In this document: positions 8,462 to 18,195 of the stretch, piece after piece
Position numbering within the stretch: position 1 is the first letter of the stretch
How the letters are laid out: every line of letters starts with the position of its first letter
Assembly (NCBI GenBank): GCA_035192965.1
Contig: CP136571.1
Coordinates: 826,501 to 890,500 of the forward strand
Source: Fuscovulum sp.
GTDB lineage: Bacteria; Pseudomonadota; Alphaproteobacteria; Rhodobacterales; Rhodobacteraceae
Length of the DNA stretch: 64,000 nt
Reading direction: 5' to 3'
Notes under the pieces: generated by a model
Told to the model about the DNA's origin: nothing
The model's database searches: none
Seen by the model: the letters and a program-made list of their open reading frames with translations, nothing else
Program-made: the position numbers and the translations under genes

Positions 8462-9559
8462 TTAGGACGGGATGTCGCCCGTGATGCCTTCGACATAGAA
8501 CATCATGCCCAGCAGATCGCCATCCGGCGCGGTTGCGCCTTCGGCCAGCCACGCGGTTCCGTCCTGCTTGTTGATCGGCCCGGTGAAGGGGTGATAGGTG
8601 CCAGCGGCAATCGCATCGCGCATCGCTTCGGCTTCGGCCTTCACTTCGGCGGGAACGGCGTCGGTGATTTCGCCGATTTCCACTTCGCCCCCGGCGATCC
8701 CTTCCCATGCATCAGCTTGGGCATAGGTGCCATCCAGCAGCGCGCCCACACGCTTTACGTAATAGGGCGCCCAGTTGTCGATGATCGACGAAACGCGCGG
8801 GCTGGGCTTGTAGTCGGCCATGTCGGAGGCCTGACCAAAGCCGATCACGGCACCGTTCGTCTTGGCCGCTTCGGCCAGAGGCGCGGTCGAGTCGGTGTGC
8901 GAGGCGATCACGTCGACGCCCTGATCGATCAGCGCCTTGGCGGCATCGGCCTCTTTCGCCGGATCGAACCAGGTGAAGGCCCAGACGATGGACAGTTCGA
9001 CAGCCGGGTTCACCTTCTTGGCGTGCAGGTAATAGCTGTTGATGCCCATGATCACTTCGGGGATCGGGAAGGATGCGATGTAGCCGATTTTGTTCGACTT
9101 GGTCATCTTGCCCGCGATATGGCCCTGCACCGCGCGGCCTTCGTAGAAGCGCGCGTTATAGGTGGACACGTTCGCATGGTCGCGCTTGTAGCCCGTCGCA
9201 TGTTCAAACTTCACGTCCGGGAACTTGGCGGCGACCGCATTGGTCGGGTCCATGAAACCGAAAGAGGTGGTGAAGATGATGTTGCAGCCCGACAGCGCCA
9301 TCTGCGTCAGCACACGTTCGGCATCCGCGCCTTCGGGCACGTTTTCCTGCCAGACGATTTCAACCTTGTCGCCAAAGGCCTCTTGCACGGCCAGCGCGCC
9401 TTCGTGGTGCTGGAAGGTCCAGCCGCCATCGCCGATGGGGCCGACATAGACGAAGCCCGCCTTGACCTTTTCCAGACCCTGCGCAAAGGCCGCGGTGCCG
9501 CCGACCATGCTGGCAAAGCCAAGCGCCGCGCCGCCTTTGAGGATTGTTCTTCTCTGCAT
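8462..9559 (-). CDS. BMP-family nucleoside/purine-binding protein
   Basis: This 365-residue periplasmic solute-binding protein belongs to the BMP (basic membrane protein, PnrA-like) family, whose members bind nucleosides. It opens with a signal peptide MQRRTILKGGAALGFA ending near AFA at residue 26; the RRTILK stretch is a possible Tat motif. Mature features include GFVYVGPIGDGGWTFQHHEG and the conserved FEHATGYK. It has a good GGGAG ribosome binding site. It is the last gene of a seven-gene operon behind two permeases, an ATPase and xdhABC, so its ligand is probably a purine nucleoside or base that ends up as xanthine. Confidence 0.88.
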   Translation of the reverse strand: MQRRTILKGGAALGFASMVGGTAAFAQGLEKVKAGFVYVGPIGDGGWTFQHHEGALAVQEAFGDKVEIVWQENVPEGADAERVLTQMALSGCNIIFTTSFGFMDPTNAVAAKFPDVKFEHATGYKRDHANVSTYNARFYEGRAVQGHIAGKMTKSNKIGYIASFPIPEVIMGINSYYLHAKKVNPAVELSIVWAFTWFDPAKEADAAKALIDQGVDVIASHTDSTAPLAEAAKTNGAVIGFGQASDMADYKPSPRVSSIIDNWAPYYVKRVGALLDGTYAQADAWEGIAGGEVEIGEITDAVPAEVKAEAEAMRDAIAAGTYHPFTGPINKQDGTAWLAEGATAPDGDLLGMMFYVEGITGDIPS

Positions 9560-9609
9560 TTCTTGCTCCCTGTTACGGGGCGCATCTGGCCCCGGTGTTT
9601 CGTTATGCC

Positions 9610-10542
9610 TCAGCGTGAGGCGTGGAAGTTCTGTCCCAGCGCGGCAGGCGCGTTCAGTGCTGCCTTGCCCTTGCCCGAAGACATGATGACCAGCACGAGG
9701 ATGGTTATCAGATACGGACTCATCGACAAGTATTCGACCGGGATTCTGGCCCCAGCTGCCTGCAGGTTAAGCTGTAACACGGTGATTCCGCCAAAAAGAT
9801 AGGCACCAAGCAGGATACGCCAGGGTTTCCAGCTGGCAAAGACCACAATGGCCAGCGCGATCCAGCCGGCACCGGCGGTGATGCCATCGGTCCATTGGGG
9901 CACGCGGATCAGGCTGATATAGGCGCCACCCAGCCCCGCCAGCGCCCCACCGAAGAGGATCGCCAGCACGCGGATACGCACCACCTTGTAGCCCAGCGCA
10001 TGGGCGGCATCGTGGCTTTCGCCCACCGCACGCAGCACAAGGCCCATGCGGCTGTATTTCAGAACGGCCCAGACTGCGCCGCAGGCGGCGATGGAAAGAT
10101 AAACCATCCAGTCATGGTCAAACAGGACCGGGCCGAAGAAGGGGATATCCGCCAACGGGCCAAGGGGAACGGTGCCCGTCAGCGGCGGCTTGATGCCCAC
10201 ATAGCTTTGCCCGATCAGGCTGGACAGCCCCAACCCGAACAGCGTGAGCGCAAGCCCCGTCGCCACCTGATTGGCAAGGAAGAACTGCGTCAGCACCGCA
10301 AAGACAAGGCTCAGGCAAGCTGCGCCAAGCGCACCGCCCAGAAAACCCAGATAGGGGTTGCCGGTCGCGACCGCCGTGGCGAAGCCGCAGATCGCGCCCA
10401 TGATCATCATACCCTCAACACCGAGGTTCAGGACGCCCGCCTTTTCCACCACCAACTCGCCCAGTGCGGCAAGGATGATCGGGACGGACGCCACCATGAG
10501 CGAGGCGATCAGGATTGCCGGATTGATGCCACCGAGATCCAT
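9610..10542 (-). CDS. BMP-type ABC transporter, inner-membrane permease 2
   Basis: The 310-residue membrane protein belongs to the branched-chain/BMP permease family (the NupQ/YufQ type of nucleoside importers). The signature GELVVEKAGVLNLGVEGMMIMGA sits near residue 28-50, and eight or more hydrophobic helices follow. Its ATG shares one base with the stop of the preceding permease (TGATG), so the two membrane subunits are translationally coupled. It forms the translocation channel with permease 1 and the ATPase encoded upstream. Confidence 0.88.
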   Translation of the reverse strand: MDLGGINPAILIASLMVASVPIILAALGELVVEKAGVLNLGVEGMMIMGAICGFATAVATGNPYLGFLGGALGAACLSLVFAVLTQFFLANQVATGLALTLFGLGLSSLIGQSYVGIKPPLTGTVPLGPLADIPFFGPVLFDHDWMVYLSIAACGAVWAVLKYSRMGLVLRAVGESHDAAHALGYKVVRIRVLAILFGGALAGLGGAYISLIRVPQWTDGITAGAGWIALAIVVFASWKPWRILLGAYLFGGITVLQLNLQAAGARIPVEYLSMSPYLITILVLVIMSSGKGKAALNAPAALGQNFHASR

Positions 10543-11630
10543 CAGTGCGCCTCCTTTGTGGTGCCAAAGCGGATGCGGAAGTTCGTCAGCAGATCGACCG
10601 CCAGCAGGAAGAAAAGAAGCATCCCCTGAAAGGCCTGAATTGCGGCGGCGGGCAGGCCCAGCATGAAACTGGCCAGTTCGCCGCCGATATAGGTCAGCGC
10701 CATTAGAAGGCCTGCCAGCAGGATGCCGATGGGGTTCAACCGGCCAAGAAAGGCCACGATGATGGCGGTGAAGCCATAGCCCACGTTGAAATCAATGCTG
10801 ATCTGGCCGGACGGCCCCGTCACCTCAAACAGCCCCGCCATGCCGGCCAAGGCGCCCGACAGGCCCATGCACAGCACGACAAGGCGGTTCGGGCTGACCC
10901 CGGCAAAGCGCGCGGCCTTGGGGGCCTGCCCGGCCAGCTTGATGTGATAGCCAAGGATGTGGCGTTGCAGCAGGATATAGGCGGCGATCACCACGACGAA
11001 GGCAAGGATCACCCCCCAATGCAGGCCCGTGCCGGGGATCAGTTCCGGATTGGCCATGGAAGGGATCTGGCTCAGGTTGCGGCTGCCGGGAAAGCCGCCG
11101 CCTTCGGGGTTGCGCAACAGGCCGATGGACATGGAGGCGAGGATGTTCTGCGCCACATAGACCAGCAGAAGCGAGACAAGGATTTCATTGGTGTTGAAGC
11201 GCGTCTTCAGGATGGCCGGGATCATGGCCCAAAGCCAGCCGCCAAAGATGCCCGCCAAGACCATCAGCGGAAATACCCAGCGCGTTTCAATGGGATAAAG
11301 CGCCAGACCCACCGCCGCGCCAAAGATGGCGCCCATGATATATTGCCCCTCGGCCCCGATGTTCCAGATACCGGCGCGGAACCCCAGCGACAGGCCCACT
11401 GCGATCAGGATCAGCGGCCCTGCCTTCACCAGAAGCTGTGGCCGTGAATAAGAGGCGAATTGTTCGTTGAACAAAGGGTCCCAGAAGATGGTCCGGATCG
11501 CCTCAAACGGGTTCTTGCCAAGGATGGCGAACATGATGCCGCCTGCGATCATCGTCAGCACCACGGCCAGAACCGGGGTCGCCCATTGCCAGAAGGCGCT
11601 GGGAGAGGGACGTTTTTCCAGTCTTACCAT
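10542..11630 (-). CDS. BMP-type ABC transporter, inner-membrane permease 1
   Basis: This 362-residue membrane protein is the longer permease of the BMP-type importer (NupP/YufP type). It has the conserved LSLGFRAGIWNIGAEGQYIMGA segment and FNVGYGFTAIIVAFLGRLNP near the C-terminal part. It lies 84 bp downstream of the ATPase gene, the only sizeable gap in the operon besides that before the binding protein. Together with permease 2 it should move nucleosides or purine bases into the cytoplasm, where the xanthine dehydrogenase encoded in the same transcript acts. Confidence 0.87.
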   Translation of the reverse strand: MVRLEKRPSPSAFWQWATPVLAVVLTMIAGGIMFAILGKNPFEAIRTIFWDPLFNEQFASYSRPQLLVKAGPLILIAVGLSLGFRAGIWNIGAEGQYIMGAIFGAAVGLALYPIETRWVFPLMVLAGIFGGWLWAMIPAILKTRFNTNEILVSLLLVYVAQNILASMSIGLLRNPEGGGFPGSRNLSQIPSMANPELIPGTGLHWGVILAFVVVIAAYILLQRHILGYHIKLAGQAPKAARFAGVSPNRLVVLCMGLSGALAGMAGLFEVTGPSGQISIDFNVGYGFTAIIVAFLGRLNPIGILLAGLLMALTYIGGELASFMLGLPAAAIQAFQGMLLFFLLAVDLLTNFRIRFGTTKEAH

Positions 11631-11714
11631 TGCACTCTCCCGGTGACGTTCTGGCTTGGGTGGTCGACCTGCCGCAGGCAGCGACCGCCCCCTGCGCGGG
11701 CAAAGGATGGGGGA

Positions 11715-13271
11715 TCACTGGCCCACATGTGCCACCTCCATCCCATGCGCGCCGCCCATCATCAGGCCGATCTCATCAATCGTCAGCCCCTCGACAGGGC
11801 GCGGCTTTGTCAGCCGCCCGGTGTTCAGGGCGGCGAAGTTGTCGGCGATTTCCAGCAGTTCATCCAGATCCTGACTGATCACCACCACGGCCGCGCCTTC
11901 TGCCGCGCGGTCAAGGATCGCCTGCCGGATCGACGCCGCCGCCGCCGCATCGACGCCCCAGGTGGGTTGGTTGATGACAATGACGCTGGGCGATTGCGAC
12001 AGTTCCCGCCCGACCACGAATTTTTGCAGGTTCCCCCCCGACAGCGCCCGCGCCGCGACATGGGTGCCGGGGGTGCGGACGTCGAAATCTTTCACGATTT
12101 CGGCGGCAAAGCGCCCGGTGGCGGCCCAGTCGATGAAGCCGTTCTTCACCAGCGCCTTGCGCACCACGCCCGATAGCAGCGCATTTTCCACAAGGCTCAT
12201 GTCGGGTGCAGCGGCATGGCCCAGCCGTTCTTCGGGCGCGGCAACAAGCCCCGCCGCGCGCCGCGCGTTTGGCCCCGTGGCCCCCATCGGCTTGCCGTCG
12301 ATCTTCACGGCGCCCGGGTCGGTGCGCAGTTCCCCCGACAACGCCAGCAGCAATTCATCCTGCCCGTTGCCTGCCACGCCCGCGATGCCCAGCACCTCGC
12401 CCCGCGCCACGCGGAAATTGACGTCCTTCAGGCTCATGCCAAAGGGGATGGGGGAGTTCACGGAAAGCCCTGTCACCTCCAGCGCGGTATCGCCCTTGGG
12501 CAGGGCGGCGCGGGCGGGTGGGGTCAGCGTCGCACCGACCATGAGTTCGGCCATTTCGCGCGCCGACCGGTCGCGCGGGGTGCAGGTTGCCACCACCTTG
12601 CCGCGCCGCAGGATCGTGGCCTCATCACATAGCGCGCGGATCTCTTCCAGCTTATGGCTGATATAGAGGATCGCTGTGCCCTCAGATGCCAGCTTGCGCA
12701 GGGTGGTGAACAGGATGTCCACCTCTTGCGGAGTCAGCACGCTGGTGGGTTCGTCCATGATCAGCAGCTTGGGGTTCTGCAAAAGGCAGCGGATGATTTC
12801 CACGCGCTGGCGTTCGCCCGCCGATAGATCGCCCACCATCCGGCCGGGATCGAGCGGCAGGCCATAAGCCTCGCTCACCGATTTGATGCGGCCGGCGAGT
12901 TCGCGCATGGGGGGCGGGTTCTCCATGCCCAGCGCCACGTTTTCGGCGACGCTCAGCGCCTCGAACAGGCTGAAATGCTGAAACACCATCGCCACGCCAG
13001 CGGCCCTTGCGGCCTTTGGCTCCGACGGTTGGTAGGGCTGGCCGCGAAAGCGCATCTGGCCGCTGTCGGGTTTCACAAGGCCATAGATCATCTTGACCAG
13101 CGTGGATTTGCCCGCACCGTTTTCGCCCAGCAGGGCGTGAACCTCGCCCTCGGCGATGCTGAAGGACACGTCGCTGTTGGCCACCACGCCGGGATAGGCC
13201 TTCGTCACGCCGATGACGGCCAGAAGTTCCTTATTCGTAACCGTCTCTGTCCCCGTCTTTGTCCCTGTCAT
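11715..13271 (-). CDS. BMP-type ABC transporter, double ATPase subunit
   Basis: The protein has 518 residues counted from the ATG at 13271, which overlaps the xdhC stop by 4 bp and has AGGAGAA eight bases upstream; an in-frame reading up to 13451 runs inside xdhC and is rejected. It holds two ABC domains, as in sugar and nucleoside importers. The first has Walker A GENGAGKS (49-56), signature LSAGERQRVEI and Walker B LLIMDEP. The second has a degenerate Walker A (GVAGNGQDE), signature LSGGNLQKFVVGREL and a Walker B ending NQPTWGVD. The altered second site is usual for this family. Confidence 0.9.
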   Translation of the reverse strand: MTGTKTGTETVTNKELLAVIGVTKAYPGVVANSDVSFSIAEGEVHALLGENGAGKSTLVKMIYGLVKPDSGQMRFRGQPYQPSEPKAARAAGVAMVFQHFSLFEALSVAENVALGMENPPPMRELAGRIKSVSEAYGLPLDPGRMVGDLSAGERQRVEIIRCLLQNPKLLIMDEPTSVLTPQEVDILFTTLRKLASEGTAILYISHKLEEIRALCDEATILRRGKVVATCTPRDRSAREMAELMVGATLTPPARAALPKGDTALEVTGLSVNSPIPFGMSLKDVNFRVARGEVLGIAGVAGNGQDELLLALSGELRTDPGAVKIDGKPMGATGPNARRAAGLVAAPEERLGHAAAPDMSLVENALLSGVVRKALVKNGFIDWAATGRFAAEIVKDFDVRTPGTHVAARALSGGNLQKFVVGRELSQSPSVIVINQPTWGVDAAAAASIRQAILDRAAEGAAVVVISQDLDELLEIADNFAALNTGRLTKPRPVEGLTIDEIGLMMGGAHGMEVAHVGQ

Positions 13272-14206
13272 CCCGCGTTCTCCTGTCGTGACGCGTTGTT
13301 TTTTCCGTGTCGAAGAAAGGCCATTGCGACGCCCACAGCGATGGCCTGCGGATGTTTGCCAAGGCCGGGGTCGCCGATGGGGCAATCGATGCGCGCGATG
13401 GATTGCGGGCTGTGGCCCAGCCCCGCCAGTCGCGACCGGAACCGCGCCCATTTTGTTGCCGAACCGATCAACCCGCAGGTGGCGAACCCGTGACCCAGCA
13501 GACGGTGGCAGAGTTCCAGGTCCATCGCATGTGAAAAGGTAAGGATCAAGTGTTCCGCCCGCGCCGGGGCATCTGCCACCAGCGCTGCCGGATCGGGCGC
13601 GGAGCGTGCTGTCACATTCGGTGGCAGCGTTGCGGGAAAACGCTCGGCGGCGATATCCAGCCAGGTGATCGCCACGCCGGGCAGGGGGGCCAGCACATCC
13701 ACCAGTGCGCGGCCGACATGACCTGCGCCCCAGATCCAGACCTCACGCTCGGCCCGGGCGAGGGGTTCCACCATCCAGCCTTGGACCAGCACCGCCCGTG
13801 GGGCCACGCCTTCGCCCCGCGCCCGCGCCAGCAGGCGCTTGACGGATAGGGGCATCGCGCGGCCGTCGGCCCTGCGGGCGATGACGCCTGCCTCTGGTTG
13901 CGGCAGGTTGGCGGTATCGAAAACCTCGGTCAGCACGGTAACCGCGCCGCCGCAACATTGGCCCAGCTTTGGCCCCAATGCCTCACGGTCCAGCCGCGTG
14001 CCGCCTGCGGCCAGCATGGCGCGGGCGCGGGTCGTGGCATCCCATTCCAGCGCGCCGCCACCGATGGTGCCGGATTGCCCGCCCTGCCAGACCAGCATCG
14101 CCGCCCCCACCTCGCGCGGGCTGCTGCCATCATGGGCGGCAATCACCACGCGGGCGACAGGCCCATGGGCCGCGATGGCGGATTGCAGGGCGGAGAGGTC
14201 AAACAT
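13268..14206 (-). CDS. xdhC: XdhC, molybdenum cofactor insertion factor for xanthine dehydrogenase
   Basis: The 312-residue protein belongs to the XdhC/CoxI family. In Rhodobacter capsulatus, XdhC binds molybdopterin cofactor, promotes its sulfuration and hands it to XdhB. The N-terminal domain shows the conserved SSPREVGAAMLV and GTIGGGALEW, followed by a cysteine pair (GQCCGG). The C-terminal half is a Rossmann fold (VWIWGAGHVGRALVDVL). The gene overlaps xdhB by 8 bp and the ABC ATPase by 4 bp, so it physically ties the enzyme genes to the transporter genes. Confidence 0.92.
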   Translation of the reverse strand: MFDLSALQSAIAAHGPVARVVIAAHDGSSPREVGAAMLVWQGGQSGTIGGGALEWDATTRARAMLAAGGTRLDREALGPKLGQCCGGAVTVLTEVFDTANLPQPEAGVIARRADGRAMPLSVKRLLARARGEGVAPRAVLVQGWMVEPLARAEREVWIWGAGHVGRALVDVLAPLPGVAITWLDIAAERFPATLPPNVTARSAPDPAALVADAPARAEHLILTFSHAMDLELCHRLLGHGFATCGLIGSATKWARFRSRLAGLGHSPQSIARIDCPIGDPGLGKHPQAIAVGVAMAFLRHGKNNASRQENAG

Positions 14207-16511
14207 GCCCGCGCACCCGTTTCACGGCGGCCAGCACCCGCTCTGCCGTGGCAGGCGCGTCGAGTGCGGGGTAGACTGACCCATCCCCGCAGGCGGCCAC
14301 GGCATCAGACAGGGCATAAAGCGCGGAAATGCCCAGCATGAAGGGCGGCTCTCCCACGGCCTTGGATTTGCCGACGGAGTTTTCGGGGTTGGGGCGGCCC
14401 CAGAGGGCCACGTTGAACACGCGGGGGCGGTCGGAACAGGCGGGGATTTTGTAGGTGCTGGGGGCATGGGTCGCGAGGCGACCCTTGCCGTCCCACACCA
14501 GTTCCTCGGTCGTCAGCCAGCCTGCGCCCTGGACATAGGCGCCTTCGACCTGCCCGATATCCAGCGCGGGGTTCAGGCTGTTGCCGGTATCATGCAGCAG
14601 ATCGGCGCGCAGGATGCGGTTTTCGCCTGTCAGCGTGTCGATCACCACTTCGGTCACCGCCGCGCCATAGGCGAAGTAAAAGAAGGGGCGGCCTGTGCCG
14701 CGCATCCTATCCCACACAATCTTGGGCGTGGCGTAAAAGCCTGTGGCCGACAGCGACACCCGCGCCTGATAGGCCCACATCACCACGCGGGCGAAATCAT
14801 AGCTTTCCCCGGCCACATGCACCGCGCCATCGGCAAAGCGAACCTTGGCAGCGGGGACCTGATGTTTTTCACCGATGAAATCGGCCAACCGCGTACGGAT
14901 CGTTTCCGCCGCCGCCTGCGCCGCCATGCCATTGAGATCAGACCCTGACGAGGCGGCAGTGGCCGAGGTGTTGGGCACCTTGGCCGTATCCGTGGCAGTG
15001 ATCTTGACGAGGTCCGTTCCCACGCCGAACACGGCCGCCACTACCTGCGCAACCTTTTGGAACAAACCCTGCCCCATTTCGGTGCCGCCATGGTTCAGGT
15101 GGATCGACCCGTCTTGATAGACATGCACCAACGCCCCCGCCTGATTGAGATGGGTCAGCGTGAAGGAGATGCCGAATTTCACCGGCGTCAGCGCCAGCCC
15201 ACGTTTCAGGATCGGGCTGGTGGCGTTCCAAGCGGCGATATCGGCCCGGCGCTTCTGGTAATCGCTGGTCTTTTCCAGTTCGGCCACAAGGTCATGGCCG
15301 GCGAAATCCTCGACCGGCATATGATAGGGGGTGGATTGCACCCGGTGTGACTCTGGCCCCGGCTGGCCCATCGGGCGATAGAAATTCGCGCGCCGGACGA
15401 CCAGCGGATCACGGCCAAGGGCGTGGGCGATGTGATCCATCACCCGTTCCACGCCCACCATCCCCTGCGGGCCACCGAAACCGCGAAAGGCGGTGGCGCT
15501 TTGGGTGTTGGTTTTCAGGCGGTGGCTTTCGATACGGATGTCCGGCAGGTGATAGCAGTTGTCGGCATGCAGCATGGCGCGGTCGGCCACGGGCAGTGAC
15601 AGATCCTGCGCCCAGCCACAGCGGAACAGGTGGGTGAATTCCAGCCCCGTCACACGCCCCTGATCATCAAACCCGGCGCGGTAGAGGATGCGCAGATCGT
15701 GCCGCTTGCCGGTGATCATCATGTCATCGTCGCGGTCATAGCGCATCTTGGCCGGGCGGTTCAGCCGGGTGGCCGCGATGGCGCAGGCAATGGCCAGCGC
15801 GTTGCCCTGGCTTTCCTTGCCGCCAAAGCCGCCGCCCATGCGCCGCACCTCAACCCGGACCGCATTCATCGGAATATGCAGGGCGTGGGCGACCTTGTGC
15901 TGAATCTCGGTCGGGTGCTGGGTGGAGGAATGGATCAGCACATCACCGCCTTCCAGCGGCAGGCAGGCGGCGACCTGACCTTCGAGGTAGAAATGTTCCT
16001 GACCACCCACCTCGAACTGGCCTTCGACCATGTGGGGCGCGGAGGCCAGCGCAGCGGCGGGATCGCCCTTTGTCCAGACGACGGGGCCTTGTTCGAACCG
16101 GCTGTTGGCCGCCAGCGCGTCATCGACCGTGAGCAGGGCAGGGAGTTCCGCATAGGTGACCTTGGCCAGACGGGCCGCGCGGCGAGCGGCTAGGTGGCTG
16201 TCGGCCACGACCATGAAGATGGGCTGTCCAAGGTAATGGACCCGGCCCGTGGCCAGAAGCGGTTCGTCATGGACCGAGGGGCTGCAATCCGGCATCTCGT
16301 CGAAATCCGCCGATGACCAGACTGCAACGACACCGGGAGCGGCGCGCACGGCGGAAAGGTCTATCGCCGTGATATCGCCATGCGCAATGCTGGACAGGCC
16401 AAAGGCCAGATGCAGGGCGTTGGATGGAAGCGGGATGTCATCCACATAGCGCGCCTGTCCGGTGACATGCAGCGGGGCCGCGTCATGCGGGAGGGATTTT
16501 CCCATGGTCAT
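14199..16511 (-). CDS. xdhB: Xanthine dehydrogenase, molybdenum-binding subunit
   Basis: This 770-residue subunit carries the molybdenum site of xanthine dehydrogenase, which oxidises hypoxanthine and xanthine to urate in the cytoplasm. Family marks are [10 protein letters not shown] near the start, [21 protein letters not shown] (the arginine that contacts the purine) and VGEPPFMLG with its catalytic Glu near the end. The ATG at 16511 overlaps the xdhA stop as ATGA; an alternative ATG two codons further in is equally possible. Length is normal for bacterial two-subunit enzymes. Confidence 0.94.
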   Translation of the reverse strand: MTMGKSLPHDAAPLHVTGQARYVDDIPLPSNALHLAFGLSSIAHGDITAIDLSAVRAAPGVVAVWSSADFDEMPDCSPSVHDEPLLATGRVHYLGQPIFMVVADSHLAARRAARLAKVTYAELPALLTVDDALAANSRFEQGPVVWTKGDPAAALASAPHMVEGQFEVGGQEHFYLEGQVAACLPLEGGDVLIHSSTQHPTEIQHKVAHALHIPMNAVRVEVRRMGGGFGGKESQGNALAIACAIAATRLNRPAKMRYDRDDDMMITGKRHDLRILYRAGFDDQGRVTGLEFTHLFRCGWAQDLSLPVADRAMLHADNCYHLPDIRIESHRLKTNTQSATAFRGFGGPQGMVGVERVMDHIAHALGRDPLVVRRANFYRPMGQPGPESHRVQSTPYHMPVEDFAGHDLVAELEKTSDYQKRRADIAAWNATSPILKRGLALTPVKFGISFTLTHLNQAGALVHVYQDGSIHLNHGGTEMGQGLFQKVAQVVAAVFGVGTDLVKITATDTAKVPNTSATAASSGSDLNGMAAQAAAETIRTRLADFIGEKHQVPAAKVRFADGAVHVAGESYDFARVVMWAYQARVSLSATGFYATPKIVWDRMRGTGRPFFYFAYGAAVTEVVIDTLTGENRILRADLLHDTGNSLNPALDIGQVEGAYVQGAGWLTTEELVWDGKGRLATHAPSTYKIPACSDRPRVFNVALWGRPNPENSVGKSKAVGEPPFMLGISALYALSDAVAACGDGSVYPALDAPATAERVLAAVKRVRGHV

Positions 16512-17950
16512 GGCGCGACCTCCAGCACCGACACTGGGGCGCCGTTCAGATCGTGGAAATAGCGGATCAGCAGGTTCGTCGCCGTTTCCAACCGATAGCC
16601 CGCGCTGGCGCGCATATCGGAGAGCGGGGTGAAATCCTGCGCAAAGACGGGCAGGGCGGCGGTAACTGTCGCCTCTGTCCAGGGTTGGCCAATCAGGGCC
16701 TGTTCGACATGGGCGGCGCGTTTCGGGATGCCCGCCATGCCACCAAAGGCAATGCGGGCAGAGGTGACGCGGCCATCGGTGACGGTGATGTTGAAGCAGC
16801 CACAGACGGCCGAGATGTCCTGATCAAAGCGTTTGGAGATCTTGTAACAGCGCAGGGCGGGGGCCGTTTCGGGGAAGCTGATCCCGGCCACGAATTCACC
16901 GGGGTGGCGGTCCTGCTTGCGGTAGTCGAGGAAGAAATCCTCCAGCGGGATGGACCGCATGTCATCGCCGCGGCGCAGGTGGAGCGTCGCCCCCAGCGCG
17001 ATCAGCGCGGGCGGGCCATCGCCGATGGGCGAGCCGTTGGCGATATTGCCGCCGATGGTGGCGGCATTGCGGACCTGTTCGCTGGCGTAGCGGCGCAGCA
17101 GTTCCGCGAAAGAGGGCAGGCGTGCGGCCACCGCCGCGCGCAGCGCGGCGATGGTCACGCCTGCGCCGACATGCAGCATGCCGCCCTGAACCTCGATCTG
17201 TTGCAGGTCGCGCATCCCGTTGAGGAAGGCGACAGGTTTCAGGTCGCGCAGCTGTTTGGTGACCCACAGGCCAACATCGGTGGCCCCGGCAATGAGCGTG
17301 GCATCGGGATGGGCGAGGTACCAATCTGCCAGTTCGTCCGAGGATTGGGGTTGGAAGGCCGAGGGGACATCCGTCCCCCCGGACCCGCCGGGCGTTTTCT
17401 CCTGAAGGGTGGAGGCTGCGGAGGCGTTGTCTTTGGGTATTTGGGCCAAGATGAAGCGGCTGTCGTCTTTCATCCAATCCGGCACGGGGGCGGATTCGGC
17501 GGCCTGCGCCGCGCGGATGATCGGGGCATAGCCGGTGCAGCGGCACAGGTTGCCCGCCAGCGCATCGTCATGGTCGGTCTGGCCGTTCAGATGGGCCACC
17601 GCCATCGACACCACAAAGCCCGGCGTGCAGAAGCCGCATTGTGACCCGTGATGAGTGACCATGGCCGCTTGCACCGGGTGCTGCGTGCCATCCGGCGCGG
17701 CGATGCCTTCGACGGTGCGGACGGCCTTGCCCGCCAGTTGCGGCAGGAACAGAATGCAGGCATTCAGCGCGCGGCTGCCATCCTCATCCGTCACCATCAC
17801 GGTGCAGGCACCGCAATCGCCTTCATTGCAGCCCTCTTTGGTGCCGCACAGGCCGCGCCCGTCGCGCAGCCAATCGAGAAGTGTCCGCGTCGGGGGTTCC
17901 CCCGTGACGCAAACCGGCGTTCCGTTCAGCAGAAACGCGATCCCGGCCAT
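16508..17950 (-). CDS. xdhA: Xanthine dehydrogenase, [2Fe-2S] and FAD subunit
   Basis: The 480-residue subunit has two iron-sulfur domains and an FAD domain. Cys41, 46, 49 and 65 fit the plant-type [2Fe-2S] cluster, and Cys105, 108, 136 and 138 (QCGFC, LCRCTG) the second cluster. The FAD domain begins near residue 205 with [14 protein letters not shown]. Electrons pass from the molybdenum site through the clusters to FAD and NAD+. The odd part is the linker at about 160-200: its codons for RFILAQIP (165-172) match an intergenic repeat found at 57.28 kb, and the rest ([13 protein letters not shown]) is low complexity. It is the first gene of the operon. Confidence 0.93.
   Translation of the reverse strand: MAGIAFLLNGTPVCVTGEPPTRTLLDWLRDGRGLCGTKEGCNEGDCGACTVMVTDEDGSRALNACILFLPQLAGKAVRTVEGIAAPDGTQHPVQAAMVTHHGSQCGFCTPGFVVSMAVAHLNGQTDHDDALAGNLCRCTGYAPIIRAAQAAESAPVPDWMKDDSRFILAQIPKDNASAASTLQEKTPGGSGGTDVPSAFQPQSSDELADWYLAHPDATLIAGATDVGLWVTKQLRDLKPVAFLNGMRDLQQIEVQGGMLHVGAGVTIAALRAAVAARLPSFAELLRRYASEQVRNAATIGGNIANGSPIGDGPPALIALGATLHLRRGDDMRSIPLEDFFLDYRKQDRHPGEFVAGISFPETAPALRCYKISKRFDQDISAVCGCFNITVTDGRVTSARIAFGGMAGIPKRAAHVEQALIGQPWTEATVTAALPVFAQDFTPLSDMRASAGYRLETATNLLIRYFHDLNGAPVSVLEVAP
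17437..17456 (-). repeat. Intergenic-type repeat embedded in xdhA
   Basis: The 20 bases GTATTTGGGCCAAGATGAAG here match 57275-57295 (GTATTTGGGGCCAAGATGAAG) with a single-base difference in the G run. The copy at 57.28 kb is intergenic. Here it is read in frame as XdhA residues 165-172. I recall similar sequence as a common intergenic repeat in Rhodobacterales, but could not search for it. Confidence 0.6.
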
Positions 17951-18085
17951 GTCTCAACCCGCCGCCTTCTCCCCGTTCGAGGCGTTTTGCGTGGCCGCCC
18001 GATGCGGCGTAAAGCGGGCCACGCGCCCCATGCCCCCCGTTATCCGGTTCGGGCCTGTATCCTTTCTATCAGTGAAGCCCGCCGC

Positions 18086-18101
18086 CTTGCCACATGGCAA
18101 G
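18086..18101. promoter_or_regulatory. 16-bp palindrome between xdhA and dnaE, candidate operator
   Basis: CTTGCCA-CA-TGGCAAG has perfect 7-bp arms and lies in the 245-bp divergent region, 136 bp before the xdhA start and 95 bp before dnaE. It fits the size of a dimeric repressor site. It most likely serves the purine operon, since dnaE is usually constitutive; no regulator gene is adjacent. I see no convincing -35/-10 pair nearby. Confidence 0.4.
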
Positions 18102-18195
18102 AAGAACCTTTTTGCATATCGCGGAAGCAGTTTCGTCTTTTGCCGAAAGAAGGGGCGGCCTTTCCCTGCGCCTGACGCTTCGCTAGGCTGTGACC

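Noticed and set aside
9573..9592. Hairpin CGGGGC/GCCCCG between the second permease and the binding-protein gene
   Set aside because: Six base pairs with no T tract; it may be a message-processing site but cannot be told from chance in GC-rich sequence.
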